Of a stretch of 56,750 nucleotides of DNA, positions 17,045 to 27,803 are shown piece after piece. Numbering within the stretch: the first letter of the stretch is position 1; the number at the start of each line of letters is the position of its first letter. This DNA is from an uncultured beta proteobacterium (GTDB taxonomy: Bacteria; Pseudomonadota; Gammaproteobacteria; Burkholderiales; Burkholderiaceae_C): positions 1 through 56,750 of the forward strand of contig CAIJPE010000167.1 in assembly GCA_903822435.1 (NCBI GenBank). Reading direction: 5' to 3'. The notes beneath the pieces are model-generated. The model ran no database searches. It saw nothing but the letters and a program-made list of their open reading frames with translations, and was not told the DNA's origin. A program made the position numbers and the translations under genes.

Positions 17045-17827
17045 CTAGGTCACCACCGACTGCTGCGCGATGCCTGCGTCCACCAGCATGTGCTGCCCCG
17101 TCATGCCGTCGGAGTCGTCGGCCGCCAGGAACAGCGTGGCGCGGGCCACGTGGCCTGCGTCCAGCCGGATCTTCAGGCACTGGGCGTCCAGGAAGGCCTG
17201 GTCGGCCGTGGCATCGCGGTGCAGGGCGCTCTGCCGCTCGGTGACGATGGCGCCCGGCACCAGCGCGTTGACCCGGATGTTGCGCCCGCCGAGTTCGCGG
17301 GCCAGGGTGCGCGTGAGGCCCAGGATGCCGGCCTTGGACGTGGTGTAGCCCACCAGGTTGGGCCGGCCGCGCATCCAGCTCACCGAGCCCATGTTGATGA
17401 TCGAGCCCCCGCCGGCGGCCGCCATGGCCGGGGCCACGGCCTGGATGGCGAAGAAGTGGTGCTTCAGGTTGAGCGAGAGGCGCTCGTCCCAGAATTCGGG
17501 CGTGACGTCCTCCATCGCGTGGCGGTCATCGCGGCCGGCGTTGTTCACCAGCACGTTGATGGTGCCCACGTCGGCGATCACCCGGTGCAGCAGGGCCTGG
17601 TAAGCGGCCGTGTCGCGCACGTCGCAGGCGGCGTAGAAGGGCGCCGGCAGGCCGGCGGCCGTGAGTTCTTCGGACAATGCCCGGCCGCCTTCCGGGCGCG
17701 TGCCGCAGAAGGCCACCCGGGAGCCCTGGTGCGCAAAGGCCCGCACCAGCTCGGCGCCGATGCCCGAGCTGCCGCCGGAGATGAACACCACGCGGTCGCG
17801 CAGCGAGGGATAGGTTGCGTAGGCCAT
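17045..17827 (-). CDS. SDR family oxidoreductase (putative sugar dehydrogenase)
   Basis: A 260-aa classical short-chain dehydrogenase. The cofactor loop is S-G-G-S-S-G-I-G at about 17-24, N-N-A-G is near 95, the catalytic Ser is in G-S-V-S-W, and Y-T-T-S-K is near 162. D-V-R-D follows the second strand. It is the last gene of the minus-strand sugar operon, 4 bp after the Gfo/Idh/MocA gene. In non-phosphorylative sugar pathways such enzymes oxidise the free sugar (arabinose, xylose, galactose, fucose and others) to a lactone, which is the likely role here. The exact sugar cannot be read from the sequence. Confidence 0.85.
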   Translation of the reverse strand: MAYATYPSLRDRVVFISGGSSGIGAELVRAFAHQGSRVAFCGTRPEGGRALSEELTAAGLPAPFYAACDVRDTAAYQALLHRVIADVGTINVLVNNAGRDDRHAMEDVTPEFWDERLSLNLKHHFFAIQAVAPAMAAAGGGSIINMGSVSWMRGRPNLVGYTTSKAGILGLTRTLARELGGRNIRVNALVPGAIVTERQSALHRDATADQAFLDAQCLKIRLDAGHVARATLFLAADDSDGMTGQHMLVDAGIAQQSVVT

Positions 17828-17831
17828 GGTG

Positions 17832-18971
17832 CTACCAACCGGTAGGGAGGACTTCGTTCATCGTCACCACGCGGCCTTCGTCGATGCTGAGGTGCGCCGC
17901 GATGCCCGTGGCCACGGCGCGCAGCCCCTCTTCCAGCGTGATTTCGGCGGGCTTGCCGTCGCGGATGGCCGCCGCGAAGCGCTGGTGCTCGATGAACGAC
18001 GCGCCGAAATGGTGGCCGGCATACTTGATGTTGGTGTCCCACACCCGGCGCACCGAGACGCCCTTGCCAGTACCCGAGGGCTGGCCCCAAGCCTCGCGAC
18101 GGCCCCAATCTTCGCGCCGGCCGTGGCGCAGGGTCAGGCTGGGTAGCAGCGATTCGAGCTTGCCCTCGTCGCCCACCACGGTGATGTGCTCGTTGTCCAC
18201 CGAGTTCTCGGCGTACATGCACAGGTCGAGCATGGCGCGGGCGCCGCTCGGGTATTCCACGATGACGTACGCGCTGTCCAGGATGTCGGGGCGGCGGCCG
18301 CCGTAGCTTTCGTTGAGGTGGTTCACGCGCTGCTCTCCCGAGGCAAAGACGCGCCAGGGCCGTTCCTTGAGGATCAGGTCCATCAGGTTGAAGTAGTGGC
18401 AGCACTTCTCCACCAGGGTGCCGCCGGTGTTGGCCGTGAAGCGGTTCCAGTCGCCCACCTTGGGGTAGAACGGCTCGCGGTGTTCGCGGATGGCCACCTG
18501 CTGGATGCGCCCCACCGCACCCTCGTGGGCCATGCGCAGCATCTCGGCCACCGGCGGCATGTAGCGGTACTCCTGGGCGACCCACACGATGCCCGGGCGG
18601 CCCGAGGCCCGGGCCACCAGTTCGGTGCCGTCCTGCATGCGCGTGACCAGCGGCTTTTCCACCAGGATGTGCAGGTGGCTGGCGGCCAGTGCATCGCGCA
18701 TCACCTCCACGTGGGTGTGGTTGGGCGTGGCGATCACCACGGCGTCGCACAGGCCGCCGGCTGCGGCCTTGATCAGGTCGCGGTAGTCCTCGAACACCTC
18801 GGGCTTGCTGCGACAGCAGGCCAGCGCGGCTTCGCGGCTCGGGGCGTGCGGGTCGGCGATGGCCGTCACCACCGTGCCGCCGTCGGCCGGGCCCATGGCG
18901 ATGAGGTTCTCGATGTGCTCGCGGCCCATGCTGCCGCAACCGATGATGCCGTAGCGCAGAAGCTTGTTCAT
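17832..18971 (-). CDS. Gfo/Idh/MocA family oxidoreductase
   Basis: A 379-aa NAD(P)-dependent sugar or inositol dehydrogenase family protein. The N-terminal Rossmann loop is G-I-I-G-C-G-S-M-G at about 8-16. The diagnostic E-K-P-L motif is near 100, with the following domain carrying N-R-F-T-A-N-T-G-G-T-L-V-E-K-C-C-H in place of the common G-G-G-x-x-x-D-x-x-x-H pattern, so substrate handling may differ from typical members. It lies between the ABC permease gene and the SDR gene, with 4-bp gaps on both sides, so it belongs to the same operon. Likely oxidises or epimerises the imported carbohydrate. Confidence 0.87.
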   Translation of the reverse strand: MNKLLRYGIIGCGSMGREHIENLIAMGPADGGTVVTAIADPHAPSREAALACCRSKPEVFEDYRDLIKAAAGGLCDAVVIATPNHTHVEVMRDALAASHLHILVEKPLVTRMQDGTELVARASGRPGIVWVAQEYRYMPPVAEMLRMAHEGAVGRIQQVAIREHREPFYPKVGDWNRFTANTGGTLVEKCCHYFNLMDLILKERPWRVFASGEQRVNHLNESYGGRRPDILDSAYVIVEYPSGARAMLDLCMYAENSVDNEHITVVGDEGKLESLLPSLTLRHGRREDWGRREAWGQPSGTGKGVSVRRVWDTNIKYAGHHFGASFIEHQRFAAAIRDGKPAEITLEEGLRAVATGIAAHLSIDEGRVVTMNEVLPTGW

Positions 18972-18975
18972 GCGT

Positions 18976-19806
18976 TCATCCTTTCAATCCACCTTGGGTC
19001 AGGCCACCCACCACGCGCTCCTGGAACAGCGCAATCAGCACGGCGATCGGCACGATGGCCACCACGAGTGCGGCCGAGATGATCGGCCACGGAAAACTGA
19101 ATTCGCCCTGGTACAGGGTGATGCCCACGGGCAGCGTGCGCAAGGCCGGGCTGGCGTTCAGCGACAACGCCAGCAGGAACTCGTCCCACGCGTTGACGAA
19201 GGCCAGGATGCCGGCCGTGAACACGCCCGGCGCGGCCAGCGGCAGCACCACGCGCCACAAGGCCCCCAGTCGGGTGCAGCCGTCGATCATGGCCGCATTC
19301 TCCAGGTCCTTGGGGATGCCCTGGAAGAAGCTCACCAGCACCAGCGTGCACACCGGCAGGTTCAACACCGTGTACGGCAGGATCAGCGCGGTGTAGGTGT
19401 TGAGCAGGCCGAGCGAGCGGAAGGTCTCGAAGATCGGCACCAGCAGGGTCACCAACGGGAACATCGTGGATGCCACGATCGTGGTGAGGATGAGTTGCCG
19501 ATGCCGCAGGTTGAGGCGGGCGAGCGCATAGGCCGCCAGGGCCGCCACCACCAGCGACACCACCGTGGAGCCCAGCGCGACCGCCAGGCTGTTGCCCAGG
19601 TAGCGCAGCAGGGGCTGGTCGCCGAAAGCCTTGACGTAGTTGTCCAGCGTGGCGTGCCGTGGCCAGTAGCTGATGGGCTTGGCCACCAGTTCGGCCTCGG
19701 TCTTGAACGAGGTCAACAGGATCCACACCGCCGGAAAGAAGCCGTTGACGACCACGATGCCCGCGGCCAGCAGGCGCAGCGGGCGGCCCTGCAGCCAGCC
19801 CGTCAT
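18976..19806 (-). CDS. Carbohydrate ABC transporter permease (MalG-type)
   Basis: A 276-aa inner-membrane permease with six predicted helices. The ATPase-docking EAA loop is visible as E-N-A-A-M-I-D-G-C-T-R-L-G-A-L-W-R-V-V-L-P near 180-200. It is the MalG/UgpE-type partner of the CUT1 importer and overlaps the other permease gene by ATGA. With its partner it forms the channel energised by the MalK-type ATPase of the same operon. Confidence 0.93.
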   Translation of the reverse strand: MTGWLQGRPLRLLAAGIVVVNGFFPAVWILLTSFKTEAELVAKPISYWPRHATLDNYVKAFGDQPLLRYLGNSLAVALGSTVVSLVVAALAAYALARLNLRHRQLILTTIVASTMFPLVTLLVPIFETFRSLGLLNTYTALILPYTVLNLPVCTLVLVSFFQGIPKDLENAAMIDGCTRLGALWRVVLPLAAPGVFTAGILAFVNAWDEFLLALSLNASPALRTLPVGITLYQGEFSFPWPIISAALVVAIVPIAVLIALFQERVVGGLTQGGLKG

Positions 19807-20702
19807 GCGGACTGCCCCACGCGGCGCAGGTAGACCGCCGTCACCACCAGCGAGATCAGGAACATGCCCACCGCCAGCGTGGAGCCATAGCCCACATCCA
19901 GGTATTCAATGGTGGTCTTGTGGATGAGCATGGCCAGCGTTTCGGTGCTGTTGCCAGGCCCGCCCTTGGTCATCGTGTACGGGATGTCGAAGGTTTGCAG
20001 CGCGGTGATGGTGCGGAAGATCAGCGCCACCACGATGCTGGGCATCAGCATGGGCACGGTCACCTGCCAGAACTGCTGCCAGCGGCTGGCACCGTCGACC
20101 TCGGCGGCTTCGTACAAGGTCCTGGGGATCATCTGCAGGCCGGCCAGCAGGATCAGCGCCATGAAGGAACTGGTCTTCCAGATGATGGTGGCGCAGATGG
20201 CCGCGAAGGCCCAGCCAGGGCGCAACAGCCACATGGCCGGCGCAGCGCCGCTCAGGCGGTGCAGCACGTCGTTGACCACGCCGAATTCGGTGTGGAAGAA
20301 CCACGCGAAGATCAGGCCGGCGAAGGACAGCGGCATGGCCCAGGGCAGCAGCAGCGCCAGGCGCACGGGCCACTGGCGCTTGAAGGGCAGGTTGGCCAGC
20401 AGCGCCAGGCCCAGCCCCACCAGCAGGGCGCCGGGCACGGTGATCAGCGTGATCAGCACCGTGTTCTTTGCCGCGTTCCAGAAATCGGTGTCGTCCAGGA
20501 CCAGGGCGTAGTTCTCCAGGCCCACGAAGCGCGTACCCTGCCCGCCGGACAGGCGCATGTCGAAGAAGCTGTTCACGATCAGGCGGCCGATCGGGTAGGC
20601 CACGATCAACGCCAGCAACAGCAGGGCCGGGGCGAGCATGAGCAGGCCCAGCGTCTTCTCGCTGGGGTCGCGCAGGCTGTCGATCAGGCTGCGGCTGGCC
20701 AT
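19803..20702 (-). CDS. Sugar ABC transporter permease (MalF-type)
   Basis: A 299-aa permease with six helices. The EAA loop is Y-E-A-A-E-V-D-G-A-S-R-W-Q-Q-F-W-Q-V-T-V-P near 194-214. It has the extended N terminus typical of MalF/UgpA partners in CUT1 systems. It begins 4 bp after the binding-protein gene and overlaps the MalG-type gene by 4 bp. Confidence 0.93.
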   Translation of the reverse strand: MASRSLIDSLRDPSEKTLGLLMLAPALLLLALIVAYPIGRLIVNSFFDMRLSGGQGTRFVGLENYALVLDDTDFWNAAKNTVLITLITVPGALLVGLGLALLANLPFKRQWPVRLALLLPWAMPLSFAGLIFAWFFHTEFGVVNDVLHRLSGAAPAMWLLRPGWAFAAICATIIWKTSSFMALILLAGLQMIPRTLYEAAEVDGASRWQQFWQVTVPMLMPSIVVALIFRTITALQTFDIPYTMTKGGPGNSTETLAMLIHKTTIEYLDVGYGSTLAVGMFLISLVVTAVYLRRVGQSA

Positions 20703-20706
20703 CGTC

Positions 20707-22007
20707 TCAGCGCATCACGCGGCCCAGCCGCGAGCCGATGTCGTTGGCGCCTTCCTCGGCCGTTCGGGTGCGGGCCAGCACGGCGCTGGTGGTCGTGCGG
20801 ATGATGTCGCTGACCCGGCCGTACTCCCTCGACAGCGGACGCGCCTTGCCGGCCACCACGCCGGGCGCGGCGTCCTTCAGCCAGGGCACGGCCTGCACGA
20901 CATCCGGGTCGGTGTAGACGCTGGCGTAGCTGGGCAGCAGTGCGCCACGCATGGCCAGGTATTTGCTGGACTCGGGGCTGGACAGGTAGCGCACCAGTTG
21001 CGCCGCCTCGGCCTTGTGGCGGCTGAAGGCGCTCACGGCCCACTGCCAGCCGCCCAGGCAGGTGACGCTGCGCCCGCCGGGCATCCCCACCGCCGGCAGC
21101 GCCATCACGCCCACCTGGCCCTTCACGCGGCTGTCGGCATCGTCGCGGAAGCGGTCCCAGGCAAAGCTCCAGTTCACCGCGAACAGCACCTGCCCGGCCT
21201 TGAATTCGTTGATCGTGTCCGGGGTCTTGACCTCGGCCACGTTGGGCTTGATGACGCCGGCGTCCACCATGCCCAGCCATTGCTGCAGGCCGCGGGCGGC
21301 AGCCGGGCGGTCCAGGGTGAGCTTGCCGCGGGCGTCGTTGAACTCCTTGCCCTGGCCCCAGTACGGCAGCAGGAAGGTGCACACCGCCCCTTCGATGGGG
21401 GCGCCCTGGATCGACAGGCCCTGCAGCCCCGGGCGGCCTGCCTGGGCCTCGCCCGCCTGCACCTTGCGGGCGGCTGCCGCCAGCTCGTCCCAGGTGCGCG
21501 GCTCGCCCAGGCCATACCGTTGCAGCAGGTCCTTGCGGTAGTACAGGAACATGGCGTCGGCAAAGGCCGGCAGCGCGGCCAGCTTGCCGTCCACCACGTT
21601 GGACGCGGCATAGCCTGGCAGGTAGGGCTTCAGCACCGTGGCCGCATCGCCGAGATAGGTGTCCAGCGGCTCGAGCCAGCCTGCGCCGAAGTACTGCGCC
21701 GGGTTGACGATGTCGATCAGGTAGATGTCGATCGCCGGGTCCTTGGCGTTGAGCACCGTGCTCAGGTACTGCCGCTGCAGCTCGCTCGTGGCGCCGCCGG
21801 ATTCGGTCTCGATGGTCAGCCCGGGGTGGCTGCGTGCGTAGTCGGCCAGCAGCTTGCGGGTGAGGTCGGGGCGCTGGTTCTGGCCACCGGCAAAGACGCG
21901 CAAGGTCGTCTGGGCCTGTGCGCCGCCCAGCGCCAGCCACGCGGCGGCCGCCAGCACCCACGGTGCCCACGGGCGCCCACCCCTGGCCCGCGCCGCGGCC
22001 GCGTTCG

Positions 22008-22011
<4 letters not shown>
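20707..22011 (-). CDS. ABC transporter extracellular sugar-binding protein
   Basis: A 434-aa periplasmic solute-binding protein (family 1, CUT1 class). A signal peptide runs to about residue 33, cut after A-Q-A. The mature part begins T-T-L-R-V-F-A-G-G and contains the usual D-I-Y-L-I-D-I-V and L-P-A-F-A-D-A-M-F-L-Y-Y-R-K-D-L-L sequences of the sugar-binding class. The start is a GTG that overlaps the TGA of the ATPase gene (GTGA); no ATG gives a signal peptide. The open frame extends far upstream but overlaps the ATPase gene there and is not coding. Confidence 0.9.
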
Positions 22012-23080
<1,069 letters not shown>

Positions 23081-23081
<1 letters not shown>

Positions 23082-23893
23082 CAGTAGGCGCCCTGCACCG
23101 GTGCTGGCGATGCGGCCGGCGCCACGGGGGCGTCGATTTCGCGCAGGGCCTTGGCCGCTGCCTGCGCCGCGCGCATGAGCAGCCCCAGGTCGGATGCCGC
23201 GGCCACGAAATCGTAGCCGATGGCACGGTAGCGGGCCACGGTCTCGGGCGTGCCGCCCACGGTGCCGATGGGCATGCCCAGGGCGTGGGCGCGGCGCGCC
23301 GCGTCGGCCATCTGCGCCATCACGGCCGGATGGGTCAGGTCGCCCACGTGGCCCATCGTGCCCGAGAGATCGCCCGGCCCGACGAAAAGCGCGTCCACAC
23401 CCGGTACGGCCGCGATGGCTTCGAGCTGGCCGATGGCTTCCACGGTCTCGAGCTGCAGCACGGCGCACAGGCCGGCATTGGCCGTGCGGAAGTAGTCGGG
23501 CGTGGTGCCGAAGCGCGAGGCCCGGCCCATGCCCGCCATGCCGCGCACGCCTTCAGGCGGATAGCGCATGGCAGCTACAGCGCGGGCCGCTTCCTCGGCG
23601 TTCTGAATAAAGGGGAAGAGCAGGGTGCGGGCCCCGGCATCCAGCACCCGCTTGACGGTGACCGTGTCGTTCCAGGGCACGCGCACGACCGGCTGCATCG
23701 GCGTGTTGCCCACGGCCTGCAACAGGTGCACCAGGTCCATCATGTCCAGCGGCGTGTGCTCCATGTCGAGCACGGCCCAGTCGAAGCCTGCCAGGCCCAC
23801 GGCCTCGGCCACCAGGGGGCTGGCCGACATGATCCAGGTCCCTACCGGGATGGCCTGGCTACGGGCTTGCAGCATGCGGGCAAAGGCGTTCAT
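23081..23893 (-). CDS. HpcH/HpaI family aldolase (2-keto-3-deoxy-sugar-acid aldolase)
   Basis: A 270-aa class II metal-dependent pyruvate aldolase. The family motif D-W-A-V-L-D-M-E-H-T-P is at about 38-48, V-R-V-P-W is near 70, metal ligand Glu is in L-Q-L-E-T near 148, and Asp in G-P-G-D-L-S near 176, with G-T-V-G-G near 213. Such enzymes cleave 2-keto-3-deoxy acids to pyruvate and an aldehyde. Placement directly after the IlvD/Edd dehydratase gene makes it the likely next step for that product. Confidence 0.9.
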
Positions 23894-23913
23894 GGCGGGT
23901 GTGTCCTGGCGGG

Positions 23914-25632
23914 TCAGTAGATGGCGGGTTCGGGCGTGGCCGTGGTGCCTTGCAGGAAGTCGAGGTCACAGCCCAGGTGGGCCTGTGTCACGTGCTGCTG
24001 GTGCAGCTGGGTGTAGCCGCGGCCGTAGGCCCGCGGCGGCGGTGTCCAGGCGGCACGGCGGCGGGCCAGTTCGGCATCGTCCACCTCCATGTGGATGCGC
24101 CGGGCCGGCACGTCCAGCTCGACCATGTCGCCCGTCCGCAACAAGGCCAGCGGGCCGCCGATGGCCGACTCGGGGCTGGCGTGCAGCACGCAGGTGCCGT
24201 AGTGGGTGCCGCTCATGCGGGCATCCGACAGGCGGACCATGTCGCGCACGCCGCGCTGCAGCAGCTTCTTCGGCAAGGGCAGGTTGCCCCATTCGGGCAT
24301 GCCCGGCGCGCCCACCGGGCCGGCGTTGCGCAGCACCAGCACGGTGTTCTCGTCCACGTCCAGCGCCGGGTCGCCCATGGCGGCCTGCATCTGCGCCTGG
24401 CTGTCGAATACCAGGGCGCGGCCGCGGTGCTGCAGGAAAGCCGGGCTGGCCGCGCTGGGCTTGATGACGGCGCCGTTCGGCGCCAGGTTGCCGGTGAGCA
24501 CGGCCAGTGCGCCGTGCGGGCTGACGGGGTTGGACAGCGGCCGGATGATGTCGTCGTCGGTGGCCTCGCGGCCCTCGAGCTGCGCGCGCAACGGCTGGCC
24601 GGTGACGGTGATCTCGTCCAGCGACAGCACGTCGCGCAGTCGGTTCATGAGTGCCGGCAGGCCGCCGGCGTAGTAGAAGTCTTCCATCAGCTTGTCGCCG
24701 CTGGGGAACAGGTTGGCCAGCACCGGCACGCGGCGGGCCATGTCGTCCAGGTCGGCCAGCGAGAGCGGCACGCCCGCCCGGCCGGCCATCGCGATGATGT
24801 GCACCACCGCGTTGGTGGAGCCGCCCAGGGCCATCTCGACCGCCGCGGCGTTGAGGAAGGCGCCGCGCGTGAGGATGCGCTGCGGCGTCAGGTCCTCGGC
24901 GATCATGGCCACGATGCGCTCGCCGCAGTCGGCGGCCATGCGCGGGTGGGCCGAGTCCATGGCCGGGATGCTGGTGCTCCCGGGCAAGGCCATGCCCAGC
25001 GCTTCGGCGATGGCCGTCATGGTGCTGGCCGTGCCCATGGTGTTGCAGGTGCCGGGGCTGCGCGTCATGCGCGACTCCAGCCGGATCCATTCGGCCGCAT
25101 CGATGCCGCCGGCCTGCAGTTCGTCCCAGAAGATCCGCGTGTGCGTGCCCGCACCCACGGTCTTGCCGCGGTGGCGGTCGTTGAGCATGGGGCCGGCAGG
25201 GCAAAACAGGGCGGGCAGGCCCATGCTGATGGCGCCCATCAGGAGGCCGGGGGTTGTCTTGTCGCAGCCGCCCAGCAGCACCGCGCCGTCGACGGGCAGG
25301 CTGCGCAGCAGCTCTTCCACCTCCATCGCCAGGAAATTGCGATACAGCATGGTGGTGGGCTTGACCATCACCTCGCCCAGGCTCATGGCGGGCAACTCGA
25401 AGGGCATGCCGCCGGCCAGCAGCACGCCGCGCTTGACGGCCTCGGCCCGCTCACGCAGGTGGGCGTGGCAGGGCGACAGGTCGCTCCAGGTGTTGATGAT
25501 GGCCACGATGGGGCGGCCCATCACGTCCTCGCGGCGCAGCCCCATCTGCTGCATGCGCTGGCGGTGCGCGAAGGCGCGCATGTCGTTGGCCGCAAACCAG
25601 CGGCGGCTGCGGAGATCGGAAGGGGCTCGCAT
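23914..25632 (-). CDS. IlvD/Edd family sugar-acid dehydratase
   Basis: A 572-aa [2Fe-2S] dehydratase that would convert an aldonate to its 2-keto-3-deoxy derivative. The cluster cysteines are at 55 (D-L-S-P-C), 123 (G-G-C-D-K) and 196 (S-P-G-T-C). Their spacing (68 and 73 residues) equals that recalled for characterised L-arabinonate and D-xylonate dehydratases, which supports a pentonate or related sugar acid over dihydroxy-acid or phosphogluconate substrates. Lys125 is the candidate Mg2+-ligand. The start at 25632 was chosen to give M-R-A-P-S-D-L-R-S-R-R-W-F; the frame upstream is Pro/Ala-rich and not coding. First gene of the operon. Confidence 0.9.
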   Translation of the reverse strand: MRAPSDLRSRRWFAANDMRAFAHRQRMQQMGLRREDVMGRPIVAIINTWSDLSPCHAHLRERAEAVKRGVLLAGGMPFELPAMSLGEVMVKPTTMLYRNFLAMEVEELLRSLPVDGAVLLGGCDKTTPGLLMGAISMGLPALFCPAGPMLNDRHRGKTVGAGTHTRIFWDELQAGGIDAAEWIRLESRMTRSPGTCNTMGTASTMTAIAEALGMALPGSTSIPAMDSAHPRMAADCGERIVAMIAEDLTPQRILTRGAFLNAAAVEMALGGSTNAVVHIIAMAGRAGVPLSLADLDDMARRVPVLANLFPSGDKLMEDFYYAGGLPALMNRLRDVLSLDEITVTGQPLRAQLEGREATDDDIIRPLSNPVSPHGALAVLTGNLAPNGAVIKPSAASPAFLQHRGRALVFDSQAQMQAAMGDPALDVDENTVLVLRNAGPVGAPGMPEWGNLPLPKKLLQRGVRDMVRLSDARMSGTHYGTCVLHASPESAIGGPLALLRTGDMVELDVPARRIHMEVDDAELARRRAAWTPPPRAYGRGYTQLHQQHVTQAHLGCDLDFLQGTTATPEPAIY

Positions 25633-25768
25633 GGGGCTTTGGGCTGATGGGGGCGAAGGGCGGAGGGAGCGGGTCGCGGTGGGTGCCGCAGGTCGCCCGG
25701 CGGGGCCTGCGGCGGCACATCCGGCCAGCCCCCGAGGGGTTGCTGCGGGGCCGCGCACCGCACGGTTC

Positions 25769-25782
25769 TGTTACCGCTAACA
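25769..25782. promoter_or_regulatory. LacI-family operator in the dehydratase/regulator gap
   Basis: TGTTACCGCTAACA, a near-perfect palindrome with a central CG, in the 190-bp divergent gap between the dehydratase operon and the LacI-family gene. It differs by one base from the core at 11889-11902. Probably bound by the regulator encoded at 25823, with autoregulation likely. Confidence 0.75.
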
Positions 25783-25822
25783 TTAGGCTTCGCCCACTGC
25801 AGCGTCCATTCTGGCTAACCCG

Positions 25823-26920
25823 GTGACCCAGCCCCTGCCCCTGCCGCCCGCCGATCCCGCGTCGCCCGCCCGCCAGGCCCGGCGCGGGCACGGCCGGGTG
25901 ACCTTGAAGGAAGTGGCCCTGGCTGCAGGGGTCACGCCCATCACGGTCTCGCGCTTCCTGCGCGAACCGGCCGTGGTGGCCGCTGAAACGGCCCAGCGCA
26001 TCCGTGCGGCCCTGGCGCAGACGGGTTACGTGCCCAACAAGCAGGCCGGGCTGCTGGCCAGCGGTGTGTCCAACGTGGTGGCCGTGCTGCTACCCAATCT
26101 GGCCAACTCGATCTTTGCCGAGACGGCCCAGGGCTTGAGCGATGGCCTGCAGGCCGCGGGATTCGAACTGCTCATCGCGTCCACGGGTTATTCGCTGGCC
26201 CGTGAAGAGCATCAGTTGCGCGCGCTGCTCGGCTGGCACCCGGCGGCGCTGGTCGTCACCGGGCGTCGGCATTCGCCGGGTGCGCTGCAGTTGCTGGCCC
26301 ACGCGCAGGCCTGCGGCACGCCGGTGATCGAGATCTGGGATCACCACCCGCCCGAGCCCGGCCAGCGCCGCGCCAGCTTCACCCAGATCGGCTTCAACCA
26401 CGACGAGGTCGGCCGCGCGATGGCCGAACACCTGCTGCGCGCCGGGCACCGTGTGCTGGCCTATGTGGACAGCGGCATCGCCGAGGACTACCGCGCCCAT
26501 GAGCGCGGCATGGCCTTCGCGGCCGCGGCCCAGGCTGCCGGCGCGTCCGTGACCGTGGTGCGTTCGCCCTCCGGCGACGCCTTCGATGCCGGGCGACAGG
26601 TGCTGGGCGACCTGGTGCGGGCCGGCCCGCCAGCGATCACCGCGGCAGCCTTTGCCAACGACCACATCGCCTGCGGCGCCATGCTGGAGGCGGTGCGGCG
26701 CAAGGTCGACGTCCCGGGGCGGCTGGCGCTGCTAGGCTTTGGCGACTTCGCGATATCGCGCCAGCTCACGCCGTCGATGAGCAGCGTGCAGTTGCCGCGG
26801 CACGCCATCGGCACCGAGACCGCGCGCTCGCTGCTGGATGCCCTGAAGCATGGCGTTCCTGCGGTGCCCGCCTGCCTGCCGTGGGCGCTGGTCGTGCGGG
26901 GCAGCACCGCAGGCCGCTGA
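25823..26920 (+). CDS. LacI-family transcriptional regulator
   Basis: A 365-aa repressor-type protein. The N-terminal helix-turn-helix is V-T-L-K-E-V-A-L-A-A-G-V-T at about 26-38, with P-I-T-V-S-R-F-L as recognition helix and hinge K-Q-A-G-L-L-A-S-G near 73. The periplasmic-binding-protein-like sensor domain spans about 80-355, with G-H-R-V-L and F-A-N-D-H-I-A-C-G motifs and relatedness to GntR/IdnR-type gluconate regulators. GTG start at 25823 follows the operator closely; no better start is seen. Divergent from the sugar operon and the obvious candidate for both matched operators. Confidence 0.92.
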   Translation: MTQPLPLPPADPASPARQARRGHGRVTLKEVALAAGVTPITVSRFLREPAVVAAETAQRIRAALAQTGYVPNKQAGLLASGVSNVVAVLLPNLANSIFAETAQGLSDGLQAAGFELLIASTGYSLAREEHQLRALLGWHPAALVVTGRRHSPGALQLLAHAQACGTPVIEIWDHHPPEPGQRRASFTQIGFNHDEVGRAMAEHLLRAGHRVLAYVDSGIAEDYRAHERGMAFAAAAQAAGASVTVVRSPSGDAFDAGRQVLGDLVRAGPPAITAAAFANDHIACGAMLEAVRRKVDVPGRLALLGFGDFAISRQLTPSMSSVQLPRHAIGTETARSLLDALKHGVPAVPACLPWALVVRGSTAGR

Positions 26921-26945
26921 GGCGTTCAGGGCGCCCGTGCCCCGG

Positions 26946-27749
26946 TCAGGCCGGACGCTGCAGCAGGTTGACGTAGTCGTGCTGCGCCGTGACCACGGTG
27001 CTCACCCGCCACTCCACGGGCCGGCCGCCCAGCCCGATGGCCACGCGCCGCACCTGCAGCACCGGCTGCCCGGGCGTGACGCCCAGCACGCGGGCCGCGA
27101 CGCGGTCGGCGCCCATGGCGCGCAGGCGCTCGTGGGCCCGCACCACCGTGATGCCGAATTCGGACTGGTACAGGTGGTAAATGGTGCTGGGCCGCTCGCG
27201 CCAGCGCTTCTCGGTCAGGCCCTTGAACAGGGCGGCGGGGATGAGCAGGCGGTCGTGGACCACGGCCTTGCCCTGCAGCAGCAGGCGGTTTTCCACCTGC
27301 AAGGCCGGTTCGCCCGGCTTGAGCGCGAGTGCGTCCGCGGCGTCTTCATCCAGGCGCGTGCGCTCGAAGGACACCAGCTCCACCGTGGGCGCTTCGCGCA
27401 GGCCGTCGCTGCGTTCGACGTGGAAGAACTGGAACAGGAAGCGGTCACTCGTGTGGAGCGCCACGAAGGTTCCGCGCCCCTGGCGCCGCACCAGGATGTG
27501 CTCGGCCACGAGGTCGTCCACCGCCCGGCGCAGGGTGCCCACCGAGACGCCGAAGGCCGCTGCCAACTCCGACTCGCTGGGCAGCGCCTGGCCGGGTGAG
27601 ACGCGCCCGGCCTCGATGGCCTGCAGCAGCGCGCGCTTGACGGCGCGGAACAGCGGCATGCCGGCCGCATCGGGCGCGATGGGAGCCAGTCCGGCGAAGG
27701 TGGACAGGGATGGGGCGGCGGCATGGCGTGCCGGTCGGTGGGCAGGCAT
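26946..27749 (-). CDS. GntR/HutC-type regulator (UTRA domain) of the sulfolactate cluster
   Basis: A 267-aa regulator. A winged helix GntR domain lies at about 31-98 (P-L-F-R-A-V-K-R-A-L-L near the start, then L-P-S-E-S-E-L-A-A-A-F-G-V-S, R-R-Q-G-R-G-T-F-V). The UTRA ligand domain follows (Y-H-L-Y-Q-S-E-F-G near 185, then G-Q-P-V-L-Q-V-R-R-V-A). It is divergent from suyA, with an inverted repeat between them. Ligand is probably sulfolactate or a pathway intermediate, by position only. ATG at 27749 is preferred because an upstream in-frame start would run across the operator. Confidence 0.88.
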   Translation of the reverse strand: MPAHRPARHAAAPSLSTFAGLAPIAPDAAGMPLFRAVKRALLQAIEAGRVSPGQALPSESELAAAFGVSVGTLRRAVDDLVAEHILVRRQGRGTFVALHTSDRFLFQFFHVERSDGLREAPTVELVSFERTRLDEDAADALALKPGEPALQVENRLLLQGKAVVHDRLLIPAALFKGLTEKRWRERPSTIYHLYQSEFGITVVRAHERLRAMGADRVAARVLGVTPGQPVLQVRRVAIGLGGRPVEWRVSTVVTAQHDYVNLLQRPA

Positions 27750-27772
27750 GGCCGATTCTAGGCAGGTCGCCC

Positions 27773-27803
27773 ACAAGTCATCCATGTCATCTAGATGACT
27801 TGT
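27773..27803. promoter_or_regulatory. GntR-type operator between regulator and suyA
   Basis: Perfect 10-bp arms ACAAGTCATC (27773-27782) and GATGACTTGT (27794-27803), 11 bp apart. A second perfect palindrome GTCATCTAGATGAC (27786-27799) shares the right arm, so the half-site GTCATC occurs three times. The right arm ends one base before the candidate -35 of suyA. Confidence 0.75.
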